A DNA stretch of 64,000 bases from assembly GCF_033170385.1 (NCBI RefSeq), contig NZ_CP126170.1, positions 4,736,001-4,800,000 on the forward strand, given 5' to 3'. The translations under genes were made by a program, and so were the position numbers. Under the pieces are notes generated by a model that did no database searches, was not told where the DNA came from, and was given only the letters and a program-made list of their open reading frames with translations. This DNA comes from Xanthomonas rydalmerensis. GTDB taxonomy: Bacteria; Pseudomonadota; Gammaproteobacteria; Xanthomonadales; Xanthomonadaceae. Below are positions 25,033 through 37,008 of the stretch, piece by piece (within the stretch, counting starts at the first letter, position 1; the number at the start of each line of letters is the position of its first letter).

Positions 25033-26483
25033 CTAACGCGCCGCATCCGCCACGGCCTCGCGGCTCTGCGCATCGGCGCCGCCGCCGAGCACCTTGTACA
25101 GGGTGACACGGTTGCCGGCCTCGGTCAGCCGCAGCGTGATCAGGTCCTGCTGCGCCGCGTACAGCGAGCGCTGCGCGTCCAGGGCATCCAGATAGCTGTC
25201 CACGCCGTTGCGATAGCGGGCCTCGGCCAGGTCGTCACTGCGCTGGGTGACCGCGACCAGGGCGCGCTGCGCATCCATGCGTTCGTCCAGCTGCGCGCGC
25301 GTGGCCAGCGCATCGGCCACTTCGCTGAAGGCGCTCTGGATGGCCTTCTCGTAGCTGGCGACGTTGACGTCGCGGGTGATGCGGGCCACGTCCAGTTCGG
25401 CCTTGAGCGCGCCGGCGCGGAAGATCGGCACGCTGATGCTCGGCACGAACGACCAGGTGCGATTGCCGGCGTCGAACAGGCTGGACAGCGCGCTGCTGCT
25501 GCGCCCGGTGGAGGCGGTCAGCGAGATGATCGGGAAGAACGCCGCGCGTGCCGCACCGATGTCGGCGTTGGCCGACTTCAGCGTGTGCTCGGCGTACAGC
25601 ACGTCCGGGCGCTGCAACAGCACGCGCGATTCCAGTGGCGCCGGCAGCGGCGCCAGCGCCACGCCGCCCTCCAGCGCGCCGGCCTGCGGCAGGGCATCGG
25701 CCGACACCGGTGCGCCGACCACCAGGTCCAGGGCATTGCGCGAGGTGGCCAGCTGCGTGGTGTAGCTGGCCACGTCGGCACGCGCGCTTTCCACGCTGGT
25801 CTGCACCTGCGCCAGGTCCAGTCCGGAGGCGATGCCTTCGCGGTGCCGCGCCTCGGTGAGCGCCAGGGTCCGCCGCTGGCTGTCCAGGGTCTGCTGCGCC
25901 AACGCCAGGCGCTGCTGGTCGGCGGCCACGGCCAGCCAGTCGGCGGCGACCTCGGCGACCAGGCTCATGCGCGTGCTGCGCTGGGTCTGCGCGGTGGCCA
26001 GGTAGGTTTCCAGGGCTTCGTCCTTGAGGCTGCGGATGCGTCCGAACAGGTCCAGCTCCCAACTGCTGATGCCCACGTCGGCCGCATAGGTTCGCGCGAC
26101 GTCGGAGCGCCCGCTGCTGCTGGTCGACGCGCTGCTGCGCGAGGCGCTTTGGCTGCCGCTCAGGCTCACCGACGGGAACAGGTCCGCGCGCTGGATGCGG
26201 TACTGCGCACGCGCCTTGTCGATGTTGAGCACCGCCACGCGCAGGTCGCGGTTGTTGTCCAGCGCCTGCGCGATCACCTGCTGCAGGCGCGGATCGAGGA
26301 ACACCTGGCGCCAGTCCAGGGTCGCGACGTTGGCGCTGTCGCCAGCGGCGCCGCTGCCGCTGTCGGCGAAGGTGGCCGGCACCGGCGCGTCGGGACGCGC
26401 GTAGCTCGGCGCCAGGCTCGCGCAGCCGGCGAGCAGGCCGGCGCAGGCCAGCGCCAGCGCCGAGCGGGCCAGGGTCACGGGGG

Positions 26484-26487
<4 letters not shown>
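25033..26487 (-). CDS. Outer-membrane efflux lipoprotein (NodT/OprM family)
   Basis: 484 residues from GTG at 26487, overlapping the RND pump stop (GTGA). A lipobox LLAGCAS gives an acylated Cys after a signal peptide. The body has the paired TolC-like repeats: VGISSWELDLFGRIRSLKDEA and the C-terminal RRYRN-like EARYRNGVDSYLDALDAQRSL. It forms the outer-membrane channel of the tripartite pump encoded upstream. Length and motifs are typical. Confidence 0.93.
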
Positions 26488-29630
<3,143 letters not shown>

Positions 29631-29639
29631 GGCGGTTCC

Positions 29640-30860
29640 TCAGTCGGCCTTCGGCGCCGCAGCAGCGCCCTGCGTGGCCACCTTGGCGGTCGTGGCGCTG
29701 CTGCCGGCCGTCGCGGTCTCGGTCACTTCCACCGCCTTGACCTCGGCGCCGACCGATACCTTCTGCAGGCCCTGCACGACGACCCGGTCGCCAGCCTTCA
29801 GTCCGTCGCGCACCACCCACTTGTCGCCGATCGCATCGCCGGTGGTCAGCACGCGCTGGGCGACCTTGTTGTCGCGGCCGACCACCATCGCCACCGCCTC
29901 GCCCTTGCTGTTGCGGCTGATCGCCTGCTGCGGCACGAGGATGGCCTGCTCGTCCACGGCCATCGACAGCATCGCCTTGACGTACATGCCCGGCAGCAGC
30001 AGGCGATCGGGATTGGGCACCACCGCGCGCAGCTTGACCGTGCCGGTGGCGGTATCGACCGCGGCATCCACCACCTCCAGCGTGCCGCCGCGCGCATAGG
30101 TGCTGCCGTCCTCCAGTTGCAGCGTCACTTCGGCCTTGCCGTCCACCGCCTTGAGCTGGCCGGCGTCGAGCTGGCGGCGCAACTGCAGCAGTTGCGCGCT
30201 GGACTGGGTCACGTCCACGTACATCGGGTCGAGCTGGTTGATGGTGGCCAGCACCTCGCTCTGGCCGGCGCTGACCAGCGCGCCCGGCGTGTAGCTGGAG
30301 GTGCCGATGCGGCCGGAAATCGGCGCGGTGATGCGGGTGTAGTCGAGATTGATGCGCGCAGTCTGCAAGGCGGCCTTGGCCGCGACCACTGCCGCCTCGT
30401 TCGCGCGCAACGTGGCCACCGCATCGTCTCCGTCCTGCTTGCTGACCGCATCCAGCCCGACCAGGGTCTGGTAGCGCTGCGCCTTGGGCCTGGCCGACAA
30501 CACCGCCGCCTCGGCCTGCGCAAGGTCGCCCTTGGCGGTGTCGTACGCGGCCTGGTACGTGGCCGGATCGATCTCGTACAGCACTTGCCCGGCGTGGACG
30601 TCCTGCCCCTCGGCGAACAGCCGCTTGCGCAGGATGCCGCCGACCTGCGGGCGCACGTCCGAGCTCATGTAGGCCACGGTACGGCCGGACAGGGTCTGAT
30701 CCACAGCCAGGCGCTGCACCTTCACCGTCTGCACGCCGACCTGCGTCTGCGGCATCTGCGGCGGCGGCTTGGAGGAACACGCGGCCACGACCGTGGCGAC
30801 GACGGCGAGCAGCAGCCAGCGCGAGGACGAAATGGAGAAACGACGGGCGACCGACGACAT
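29640..30860 (-). CDS. Periplasmic adaptor (membrane fusion) lipoprotein of the RND pump
   Basis: 406 residues. Signal peptide with lipobox VVAACSS. Barrel-sandwich, helical hairpin and beta-barrel segments are in order: VRPQVGGILRKRLFAEGQDV, the hairpin with LAQAEAAVLSARPKAQRYQT, INLDYTRITAPISGRIG, and the membrane-proximal C-terminus. First gene of the pump operon. About 160 bases separate it from the divergent sensor kinase gene, so both promoters lie there. Confidence 0.94.
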   Translation of the reverse strand: MSSVARRFSISSSRWLLLAVVATVVAACSSKPPPQMPQTQVGVQTVKVQRLAVDQTLSGRTVAYMSSDVRPQVGGILRKRLFAEGQDVHAGQVLYEIDPATYQAAYDTAKGDLAQAEAAVLSARPKAQRYQTLVGLDAVSKQDGDDAVATLRANEAAVVAAKAALQTARINLDYTRITAPISGRIGTSSYTPGALVSAGQSEVLATINQLDPMYVDVTQSSAQLLQLRRQLDAGQLKAVDGKAEVTLQLEDGSTYARGGTLEVVDAAVDTATGTVKLRAVVPNPDRLLLPGMYVKAMLSMAVDEQAILVPQQAISRNSKGEAVAMVVGRDNKVAQRVLTTGDAIGDKWVVRDGLKAGDRVVVQGLQKVSVGAEVKAVEVTETATAGSSATTAKVATQGAAAAPKAD

Positions 30861-31020
30861 ACGGCGAACTCACGGAAGATCCGAAGGTCGCCACGCTAGG
30901 ACCCGAATGTGCAGCAAATTTGGAGATTGCCGGCGACAGCGTGGATTGGCTTGCTTTCCCCTGCCGCGGCGCGGCTAATACGCAGCATCAGCCGTTCCTG
31001 CGCCGCGCCGCGCCTCGCCG

Positions 31021-32397
31021 ATGAAACTGGGCCTCACCGCCAAGCTGTTCCTCGCCATCCTCGCCGCCTGCGTGACGGTGCTGCTGATCAATGGCCTGGC
31101 CGTGCAGGCCTTCGTCAAACGCCAGTTCCTGGACTACCTCAACGAACAGGGCGTGGAGCGCATGCTGGAGGCCATGCCGCGGGTCAGGGCCGAGTATGCG
31201 CGGCACGGCAACTGGGAGTTCGTGCGCGACAACCCCGACGCCTGGTTCGGCATGATGCGCCCGGAGCCCCGCCCCAGCCTGCCGCTGCGGCCGCCGATTT
31301 CAGACCAGACCGGCGCGGTATTCCGCTTCGCCGTGCTCGACCAGGACTACAAGCCGGTGATCGGCAATCCCGATGTCGGGCGCGACGACATCCTGCGCCC
31401 CGTGGTGGTCGACGGCCGCACTGTCGGCTGGATGGCGATGCTGCCTTTCCAGAAGGCGCTGGCGGCGGCCGACGCGCGGTTCTACGCCGCGCAACAGCGC
31501 GCATGGTGGGCGATCGGTGGCGCCTCGCTGCTGGTCGCCGCGCTGCTCGGCTGGCTGTTGTCGCGCACCATGCTGCGGCGCCTGCGCGGCCTGACCCGCG
31601 CCACCCACCTGCTGGCGGCCGGCGACTACGCCACCCGCATCGACGCGGCCGCGCGCGACGAACTCGGCCAACTCGCGCGCGACTTCAACCTGCTGGCGCA
31701 GGCGCTGGAGCACAACGAACGCGCGCGGCGCGCGTTCATGGCCGACATCTCGCACGAGCTGCGCACGCCGCTGGCGGTGCTGCGCGCCGAACTGGAAGCG
31801 CTGCAGGACGGCATCCGGCCGATGACGTCGGACTCGCTGGGTTCGCTGCATCAGCAGATCGGCCAACTCGGCAAGCTGATCGAGGATCTGTACGACGTGT
31901 CGCTGACCGACGTCGGTGCGCTCGCCTATCGGCGCGCGCCGGTCGACCTGGCGGTGATCCTGGCCACCGTGCTGAACGGTATGCGCGCGCGCTTCGCCAC
32001 CGCGCGGCTGCAGCTGCAGGAGCAGATCCAGGCCGGCCCGCTGCCGGTGGACGGCGACGAACGCCGTCTGCAGCAACTGCTCGGCAACCTGCTGGAGAAC
32101 ACGCTGCGCTACACCGACGCTGGCGGCGTCGTGCAGGTGCGCTGCGCGCGCCGCGACGCGGTGCTGGAACTGGTGGTGGAGGACAGCGCGCCGGGCGTGG
32201 AGGCGGACAAGCGCGCGCGCCTGTTCGAACGCTTCTACCGCGCCGAGGCGTCACGCAACCGCGCCAGCGGCGGCAGCGGCCTGGGCCTGGCGATCTGCCG
32301 CAACATCGCCGAGGCGCATGGCGGTGCGATCGACGCCGAGGCCTCCGCGCTTGGCGGATTGCGCGTGGTGTTGCGTTTGCCGGCGCTGGCGGCATGA
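31021..32397 (+). CDS. Sensor histidine kinase, BaeS/SmeS-type
   Basis: 458 residues. The N-terminus LTAKLFLAILAACVTVLLI and the sensor stretch EYARHGNWEFVRDNPDAWF are close to BaeS of enterobacteria and SmeS of Stenotrophomonas. Two membrane helices (about 8-30, 163-182) bracket a 130-residue periplasmic domain. HAMP, then ADISHELRTPLAVL with His245, N box NLLENTLRYTDAGG and GGSGLGLAI follow. It is divergent from the RND operon and coupled by ATGA to the response regulator, so envelope-stress or drug-responsive control of the pump is likely. Confidence 0.92.
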   Translation: MKLGLTAKLFLAILAACVTVLLINGLAVQAFVKRQFLDYLNEQGVERMLEAMPRVRAEYARHGNWEFVRDNPDAWFGMMRPEPRPSLPLRPPISDQTGAVFRFAVLDQDYKPVIGNPDVGRDDILRPVVVDGRTVGWMAMLPFQKALAAADARFYAAQQRAWWAIGGASLLVAALLGWLLSRTMLRRLRGLTRATHLLAAGDYATRIDAAARDELGQLARDFNLLAQALEHNERARRAFMADISHELRTPLAVLRAELEALQDGIRPMTSDSLGSLHQQIGQLGKLIEDLYDVSLTDVGALAYRRAPVDLAVILATVLNGMRARFATARLQLQEQIQAGPLPVDGDERRLQQLLGNLLENTLRYTDAGGVVQVRCARRDAVLELVVEDSAPGVEADKRARLFERFYRAEASRNRASGGSGLGLAICRNIAEAHGGAIDAEASALGGLRVVLRLPALAA

Positions 32398-33077
32398 GCG
32401 GCCTGGACCCGATCGGGCACGTGCTGATCGTCGAGGACGAACCGCGGCTGGCGGCGGTGATGGGCGAGTACCTGCACGCGGCCGGCTATTCGCACGACTG
32501 GATCGCCGATGGCGCGCAGGCGCTGGGCGCATTCCGCGCGCAAAAGCCGGACCTGGTGTTGCTGGACCTGATGCTACCCAATCGGGATGGGCTGGAACTC
32601 TGCCGCGACCTGCGCAGTGAAAGCACGGTGCCGGTGATCATGGTCACCGCGCGGGTGGAGGAGATCGACCGCCTGCTGGGCCTGGAGATCGGCGCCGACG
32701 ACTACATCTGCAAACCGTTCAGTCCGCGCGAGGTGGTGGCGCGGGTGCAGGCGGTGCTGCGCCGCCATCGCCACGATCCCAATGGCGCGCCGGCGCCGGG
32801 CCTGCAGATCGACGAGGACGCCTGCCGCGCCAGCGTGCACGGCCGCGACCTGGACCTGACCCAGGTCGAGTTCCGCCTGCTGCGCACCCTCGCCGCCGCC
32901 CCGGGACGCGTGTACTCGCGCGAGCAGCTGATGGACCGGCTCTACGTCGACCACCGCATCGTCACCGACCGCACCGTCGACAGCCACGTCAAGAACCTGC
33001 GCCGCAAGCTCGCCGACGCCGGAGTCGCGGATTGGGTGCGGTCGGTGTATGGGGCCGGTTATCGCTTCGAGCCGTGA
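32394..33077 (+). CDS. Response regulator, BaeR/SmeR-type (OmpR family)
   Basis: 227 residues from ATG at 32394 (ATGA overlap with the kinase). Receiver acidic residues VEDEP, phospho-acceptor Asp58 in LLDLMLPNRDG, Lys in DDYICKPFSPREVV. The winged helix has TQVEFRLLRTLA, REQLMDRLYVDHRIVTDRTVDSHVKNLRRKL; the last part is a BaeR signature. Expected to activate the divergent pump operon. The stop is followed at once by a G-rich GGGATTC tract (33078-33102). Confidence 0.93.
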   Translation: MSGLDPIGHVLIVEDEPRLAAVMGEYLHAAGYSHDWIADGAQALGAFRAQKPDLVLLDLMLPNRDGLELCRDLRSESTVPVIMVTARVEEIDRLLGLEIGADDYICKPFSPREVVARVQAVLRRHRHDPNGAPAPGLQIDEDACRASVHGRDLDLTQVEFRLLRTLAAAPGRVYSREQLMDRLYVDHRIVTDRTVDSHVKNLRRKLADAGVADWVRSVYGAGYRFEP

Positions 33078-33102
33078 TTGGGGATTCGGGATTGGAGATT
33101 CG
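33078..33102 (+). repeat. G-rich GGGATTC tract after the response-regulator stop
   Basis: TTGGGGATTCGGGATTGG followed by AGATTCG directly after TGA. It is paired with an inverted copy at 33153-33179 on the other side of a ~50-base spacer, so the intergenic space between the two convergent genes can form one long hairpin. Confidence 0.75.
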
Positions 33103-33152
33103 CAAAAGCGGCTTGGCTGATCACCGTTGCGGTTGCAGCGCTGCCGGCTTTG

Positions 33153-33179
33153 GCGAATCCCGAATCCCCACTCCCGGCC
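33153..33179 (-). repeat. G-rich GGGATTC tract after the purU stop (minus strand)
   Basis: Read on the minus strand, the base after the purU TGA begins GGCCGGGAGTGGGGATTCGG, then GATTCGC. It is the inverted partner of 33078-33102. Confidence 0.75.
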
Positions 33180-34031
33180 TCACCGAAACACGACCGTCCG
33201 ATGCCCGTTGAGCAGGATGCGATGCTCGACGTGGCGGCGCACGGCGCGGGCCAGCACCTGCGACTCGGTATCGCTGCCCAGGCGCACCAGTTCGCGCGGG
33301 GTCATGGCGTGGTCCACGCGGGCCACGTCCTGTTCGATGATCGGGCCTTCGTCCAGGTCACCGGTGACGTAGTGCGCGGTGGCACCGATGATCTTGACCC
33401 CCCGTGCGTGCGCCTGGTGGTACGGCTGCGCGCCCTTGAAGCTGGGCAGGAAGCTGTGGTGGATGTTGATCGCGCGTCCGGCCAATGCCGCGCACAGCGT
33501 CGGCGACAGGATCTGCATGTAGCGGGCCAGCACCACCAGGTCGATGCGTTCGCGTTCGACCAGCGCCAGCAGCTGCGCTTCCTGTTCGGCACGGTTGGCA
33601 GCGCTCACCGGCAGGTGATGGAACGGCACGCCGTAGGAACCGGCCAACGCGGCGAAATCGGGATGGTTGGAAGCCACCGCGGCGATGTCGACCCGCAACT
33701 GCCGGCTATGCGCGCGGAACAGCAGGTCGTTGAGGCAGTGGCCCTGCTTGCTGACCAGCACCAGCAGGCGCGCGCGCCGGCGGGCGTCGTGCAGTTGCCA
33801 GTCCATCGCGTAGTCGGCGGCCAGGGGCTCCAGTTGCAGCTTCACCGCGGCGGCGACGCCGTCGGCGGGTACATCGAAATGCACGCGCAGGAAGAAGCGG
33901 CCGCTCTCCTCGTCACCGAACTGCTGCGCATCGAGGATGTTGCAGCCGTGTTCGAACAGCAGGCCGCTGACGCGGAAGACGATGCCGGTACGGTCCGGGC
34001 AGGACAGGGTCAGGATGTAGTCGGGGCGCAT
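33180..34031 (-). CDS. purU: Formyltetrahydrofolate deformylase
   Basis: 283 residues from ATG at 34031 (MRPDYILTLSCPDRTG). The N-terminal ACT domain (about 1-80) is a regulatory module. The C-terminal hydrolase has VASNHPDFAAL, LARYMQILSP, INIHHSFLPSFKGAQPYHQA and TGDLDEGPIIEQDV with catalytic Asn, His and Asp. Releases formate from 10-formyl-THF, balancing one-carbon pools and purine synthesis. The open frame upstream of 34031 lies in repeats and is not coding. Confidence 0.95.
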   Translation of the reverse strand: MRPDYILTLSCPDRTGIVFRVSGLLFEHGCNILDAQQFGDEESGRFFLRVHFDVPADGVAAAVKLQLEPLAADYAMDWQLHDARRRARLLVLVSKQGHCLNDLLFRAHSRQLRVDIAAVASNHPDFAALAGSYGVPFHHLPVSAANRAEQEAQLLALVERERIDLVVLARYMQILSPTLCAALAGRAINIHHSFLPSFKGAQPYHQAHARGVKIIGATAHYVTGDLDEGPIIEQDVARVDHAMTPRELVRLGSDTESQVLARAVRRHVEHRILLNGHRTVVFR

Positions 34032-34050
34032 TTGCAGATGATAGGGGACC

Positions 34051-34252
34051 CGTACCCTCACCCCAACCCCTCTCCCGAGGGGAGAGGGGCTAAAAGCAAT
34101 CCAGCCGAAGCCGGCTTTTCCTTCTCCCCTCGGGAGAAGGTGCCCCGAAGGGGCGGATGAGGGTCCGGGCGAAGCCTCGTGCAGTCGAAACACACCGCGT
34201 GCGCTACGCGCTCGTACCCTCACCCCAACCCCTCTCCCGGAGGGAGAGGGGC
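34051..34252. repeat. Two direct copies of a CTCACCCCAACCCCTCTCCC element with a related inverted segment between
   Basis: Copy 1 at 34051-34091 and copy 2 at 34213-34252 both read CGTACCCTCACCCCAACCCC and then a TCTCCCG...GGGAGA hairpin and GGGGCT. Between them, 34119-34165 carries the related CTTCTCCCCTCGGGAGAAGG hairpin and a CCCCGAAGGGGCGGATGAGGGT end, the inverse form of the same family. The remaining 34032-34322 shows no gene. Confidence 0.8.
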
Positions 34253-34322
34253 TCAGCCATGCCTGCACTGAAATCAGGTCGCGGCTAACGCCGCGCCGAG
34301 AACATTACTCACGTGCCTGCGC

Positions 34323-34763
34323 TCACTCCGGGCGCAGGCGCAGCGCCAGGCGGCGGTTGACCTTCTCTAGGCGCGCCAGCGAATCTTCCACCGACATGCC
34401 CACCGCTTCGTGGGTGGTGATGTGCGCGCGCAGGTGCGCCGGATCGTCCAGGTCGCCGCGCACCAAGAACACGTTCTCGCCATCCTCCACGTCGCCGATC
34501 TCGCGGCTAAGTACCACGTGGTCGACCTGGTCGAAACCGTACTCCTTGGCCAGCGGCAGCAGCCGCGCCACCATGCGCTCGCTGATCGCGTCCGGCGCGC
34601 GGCCGCAGGCGGCGTCCAGCGCGTGCACGCCCTCGCGGATCTGCGCGTACAGGAGGTGATCAGGATGGTCCGGATGATCGGGGCCGGGCACGGCCTCGCG
34701 CACCACCGCGCGCGGTGGCTGGATCGGGGCTCTGTCGCCGGGATCGGACGAATTCGGACTCAT
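34323..34763 (-). CDS. XVIPCD-domain protein without a recognisable effector domain
   Basis: 146 residues from ATG at 34763, with a strong GGAGG site. Residues about 35-146 match the XVIPCD, the C-terminal signal of substrates of the Xanthomonadales bacteria-killing type IV secretion system. HPDHPDHLLYAQIREGVHALD is followed by the diagnostic YGFDQVDHVVLS and VFLVRGDLDDPAHLRAHITT boxes and a Gln/Leu-rich tail. Effectors normally carry a toxin domain before this signal, but here only ~35 Pro-rich residues precede it and no immunity lipoprotein gene is adjacent. It may be an effector remnant, a decoy or adaptor, or a split effector. Confidence 0.8.
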   Translation of the reverse strand: MSPNSSDPGDRAPIQPPRAVVREAVPGPDHPDHPDHLLYAQIREGVHALDAACGRAPDAISERMVARLLPLAKEYGFDQVDHVVLSREIGDVEDGENVFLVRGDLDDPAHLRAHITTHEAVGMSVEDSLARLEKVNRRLALRLRPE

Positions 34764-34886
34764 GGCATCCTCCTGTGATGCGCCAGCAAATCGCCGCACC
34801 TTAGCGGCAAGCGTGCGCCAGGCTCAAGCGGGCACGCAGTGTGCGGCATGCCCCGCCAAGGTCCGCTGAAGATCCGTTGGCCTCGC

Positions 34887-35765
34887 TCAGCCCTGCCCGG
34901 CGCGGCGCGCGGCGACCTTGGCCAGCGCCGCCCAGTCCAGATCGCCGTCGCCGTGCGCGATCGCCTCGATGAAGGCATCGCGCAGCACCGCCGCCAGCGG
35001 CATCGGCACGTTTCTGGTCTCGCCGGCGTTCAGCGCCAGGCGTACGTCCTTCAAGCCCAGCGTGGCCTTGAAGCCGGCCGGGCTGTAGCGCTGCTCGGCG
35101 ATCATGCCGCCGTAGGTCTGGTAGGCCGGCGCGGCGAACACGGTGCTGGTGAGCATGTCGAGGAAGTCGGCCGCTTCCACGCCGTGCCCGCGTACCAGTG
35201 CCGATGCCTCGGCCATGGTGCCGATGGCGCTGGCCAGGCACAGGTTGGCGGCGAGCTTGACCGCGCTGGCCTGTTCCGGCGCGGTGCCGAAGTACCAGGT
35301 CTTGCGCCCGATGACATCGAGCAAGGGCTGCACCCGCGCCAGCGCCGCGGCGTCGCCGGCGGCGAGCAGGTTGAGCTGGCCGGCCGCGGCCACCTCGACC
35401 CGGCCCAGCACCGGCATCGCCAGGTAGGCGACGCCGCGCTCGGCATGCAGCGCGTGCAGTTCGCGCGCCAGTGCCACCGAGATGGTGGCCATGTTGACGT
35501 GCACGCTGCCGGCGGTGAGCGCGTCCAGCGCGCCGCGTTCGAGCAGGGTCTCGCGCACCGCGGTGTCGTCGGCCAGCATCGAGAACAGCACCGGCCCACG
35601 CACCGCATCGGCCGGTTGCGCGGCCAGTTGCGCGCCGGCCTCGAGCAGGGGCTGCGCCGCCGCGGCGCTGCGGTTCCAGACCGTCAACGCATGGCCGGCG
35701 CGCAGCAGGTTGAGCGCGATCGGCTGGCCCATCGTGCCCAGGCCGAGAAATCCAATCGTCGTCAT
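34887..35765 (-). CDS. NAD(P)-dependent beta-hydroxyacid dehydrogenase-like oxidoreductase
   Basis: 292 residues from ATG at 35765. Rossmann start IGFLGLGTMGQPIALNLLRAGH and NRS suggest NADP preference. Substrate motif VNMATISVALA, the GRVEVAAAGQLNLLAAGD segment in place of the usual D-APVSGG, and catalytic Lys in SAVKLAANLCLASAI complete the fold. It belongs to the 3-hydroxyisobutyrate dehydrogenase/GLYR family. The altered substrate loop argues against assigning valine catabolism. 58 bases downstream of the flavin oxidoreductase gene, possibly co-transcribed. Confidence 0.88.
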   Translation of the reverse strand: MTTIGFLGLGTMGQPIALNLLRAGHALTVWNRSAAAAQPLLEAGAQLAAQPADAVRGPVLFSMLADDTAVRETLLERGALDALTAGSVHVNMATISVALARELHALHAERGVAYLAMPVLGRVEVAAAGQLNLLAAGDAAALARVQPLLDVIGRKTWYFGTAPEQASAVKLAANLCLASAIGTMAEASALVRGHGVEAADFLDMLTSTVFAAPAYQTYGGMIAEQRYSPAGFKATLGLKDVRLALNAGETRNVPMPLAAVLRDAFIEAIAHGDGDLDWAALAKVAARRAGQG

Positions 35766-35823
35766 TGCATGCTCCCTAGAGGAATCGAAATGGAGGCCGC
35801 CACCAGCGCGCGCGGCGCGCCGG

Positions 35824-36921
35824 TCAGGCGTCGAACACGCCGCGCGCCGCATGCGGCTCGCAACGCAGGTACTGCGGCGACGGCCGCAGCCGCGCGCCCA
35901 GCGCGGCGGCCGCATGCCATGGCCATCGCGGATCGTAGAGGATGCCGCGAGCCAGCGCGATGGCGTCGGCGCGGTCCTCGGCGAGGATGGCCTCGGCCTG
36001 CTGCGGCTCGGTGATCAGGCCCACCGCGATCACCGGCATGCGCACCGCGCGGTGCAGGGCCTCGGCCAGCGGCACCTGGTAGCCGGGCGCCACCGGAATG
36101 CGCTGGCGCCGGTCCAGCCCGCCGCTGGACACGTGCAGATAGTCGCAACCCTGCGCCTGCAGCGCCTGCGCCAGCACCTCGCTCTGCGCCAGGTCCCAAC
36201 CGCCGCCGACCCAGTCAGTGGCGGAAATGCGCACGCCCACCGCGATGCCGGGCGCCACGGCGTCGCGCACCGCCGCATGCACGCGCAGCAGCAGGCGCAT
36301 GCGGTTCTCCAGACTGCCGCCGTAGGCATCGGTGCGCTGGTTGCTCAGCGGCGACAGGAACTGGTGCAGCAGGTAGCCGTGTGCCGCATGCAGTTCGATC
36401 AGCTCGAAGCCCAGGCGTTCGGCGCGCCGGGCCGACGCCACGAACGCGTCGACGATGGCGTCGATACCGGCCAGGTCCAGCGCCTGCGGCGGTGGGCCGT
36501 CGGCGGCGAACGCCTGCGCCGACGGCGCCACGGTCTGCCAGCCGTTCGGCTGGTCAGGGGCGATCGCGCCGCCGCCGTCCCAGGGCTTGCGCGTGGACGC
36601 CTTGCGCCCGGCATGCGCGAGCTGGATGCCCAGCGGCATCGGCGACCAGCGCCGCACCGAACGCAACACCGTGGCCAGCGCGGCCTCGGTGGCGTCGTCC
36701 CACAGGCCCAGGTCGGCGTAGCTGATGCGCCCACGCGGCTCCACCGCCGTCGCTTCCAGGATCAACAGACCGGCGCCGGACTGCGCCAGCTGGCCCAGGT
36801 GCTGCACGTGCCAGTCGCTGGCACGGCCGTCCTCGGCGGAGTACTGGCACATCGGCGCGATCACGATGCGGTTGGACAACGACAGCGGCCCCAATGCGAG
36901 GGGCGAGAACAACTGACTCAC
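35824..36921 (-). CDS. NADH:flavin oxidoreductase / old yellow enzyme, YqjM-like
   Basis: 365 residues from GTG at 36921 (SQLFSPLALGPLSLSNRIV); an in-frame ATG at 36972 adds an unlikely leader. FMN TIM barrel with IAPMCQYSAEDG (the Cys typical of YqjM-like enzymes), GIQLAHAGRKAS, HAAHGYLLHQFLSPLSN and the NRMRLLL helix. Reduces activated C=C bonds or xenobiotics with NAD(P)H. Confidence 0.9.
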   Translation of the reverse strand: MSQLFSPLALGPLSLSNRIVIAPMCQYSAEDGRASDWHVQHLGQLAQSGAGLLILEATAVEPRGRISYADLGLWDDATEAALATVLRSVRRWSPMPLGIQLAHAGRKASTRKPWDGGGAIAPDQPNGWQTVAPSAQAFAADGPPPQALDLAGIDAIVDAFVASARRAERLGFELIELHAAHGYLLHQFLSPLSNQRTDAYGGSLENRMRLLLRVHAAVRDAVAPGIAVGVRISATDWVGGGWDLAQSEVLAQALQAQGCDYLHVSSGGLDRRQRIPVAPGYQVPLAEALHRAVRMPVIAVGLITEPQQAEAILAEDRADAIALARGILYDPRWPWHAAAALGARLRPSPQYLRCEPHAARGVFDA

Positions 36922-37008
36922 GATAGGGATCCATAAAGGCGCCGCGCGCGGCGCAGAAGACGGCCATTGCACTCCTGCCGCGCAGCGCGATCAACCACTG
37001 CCGGTGGA

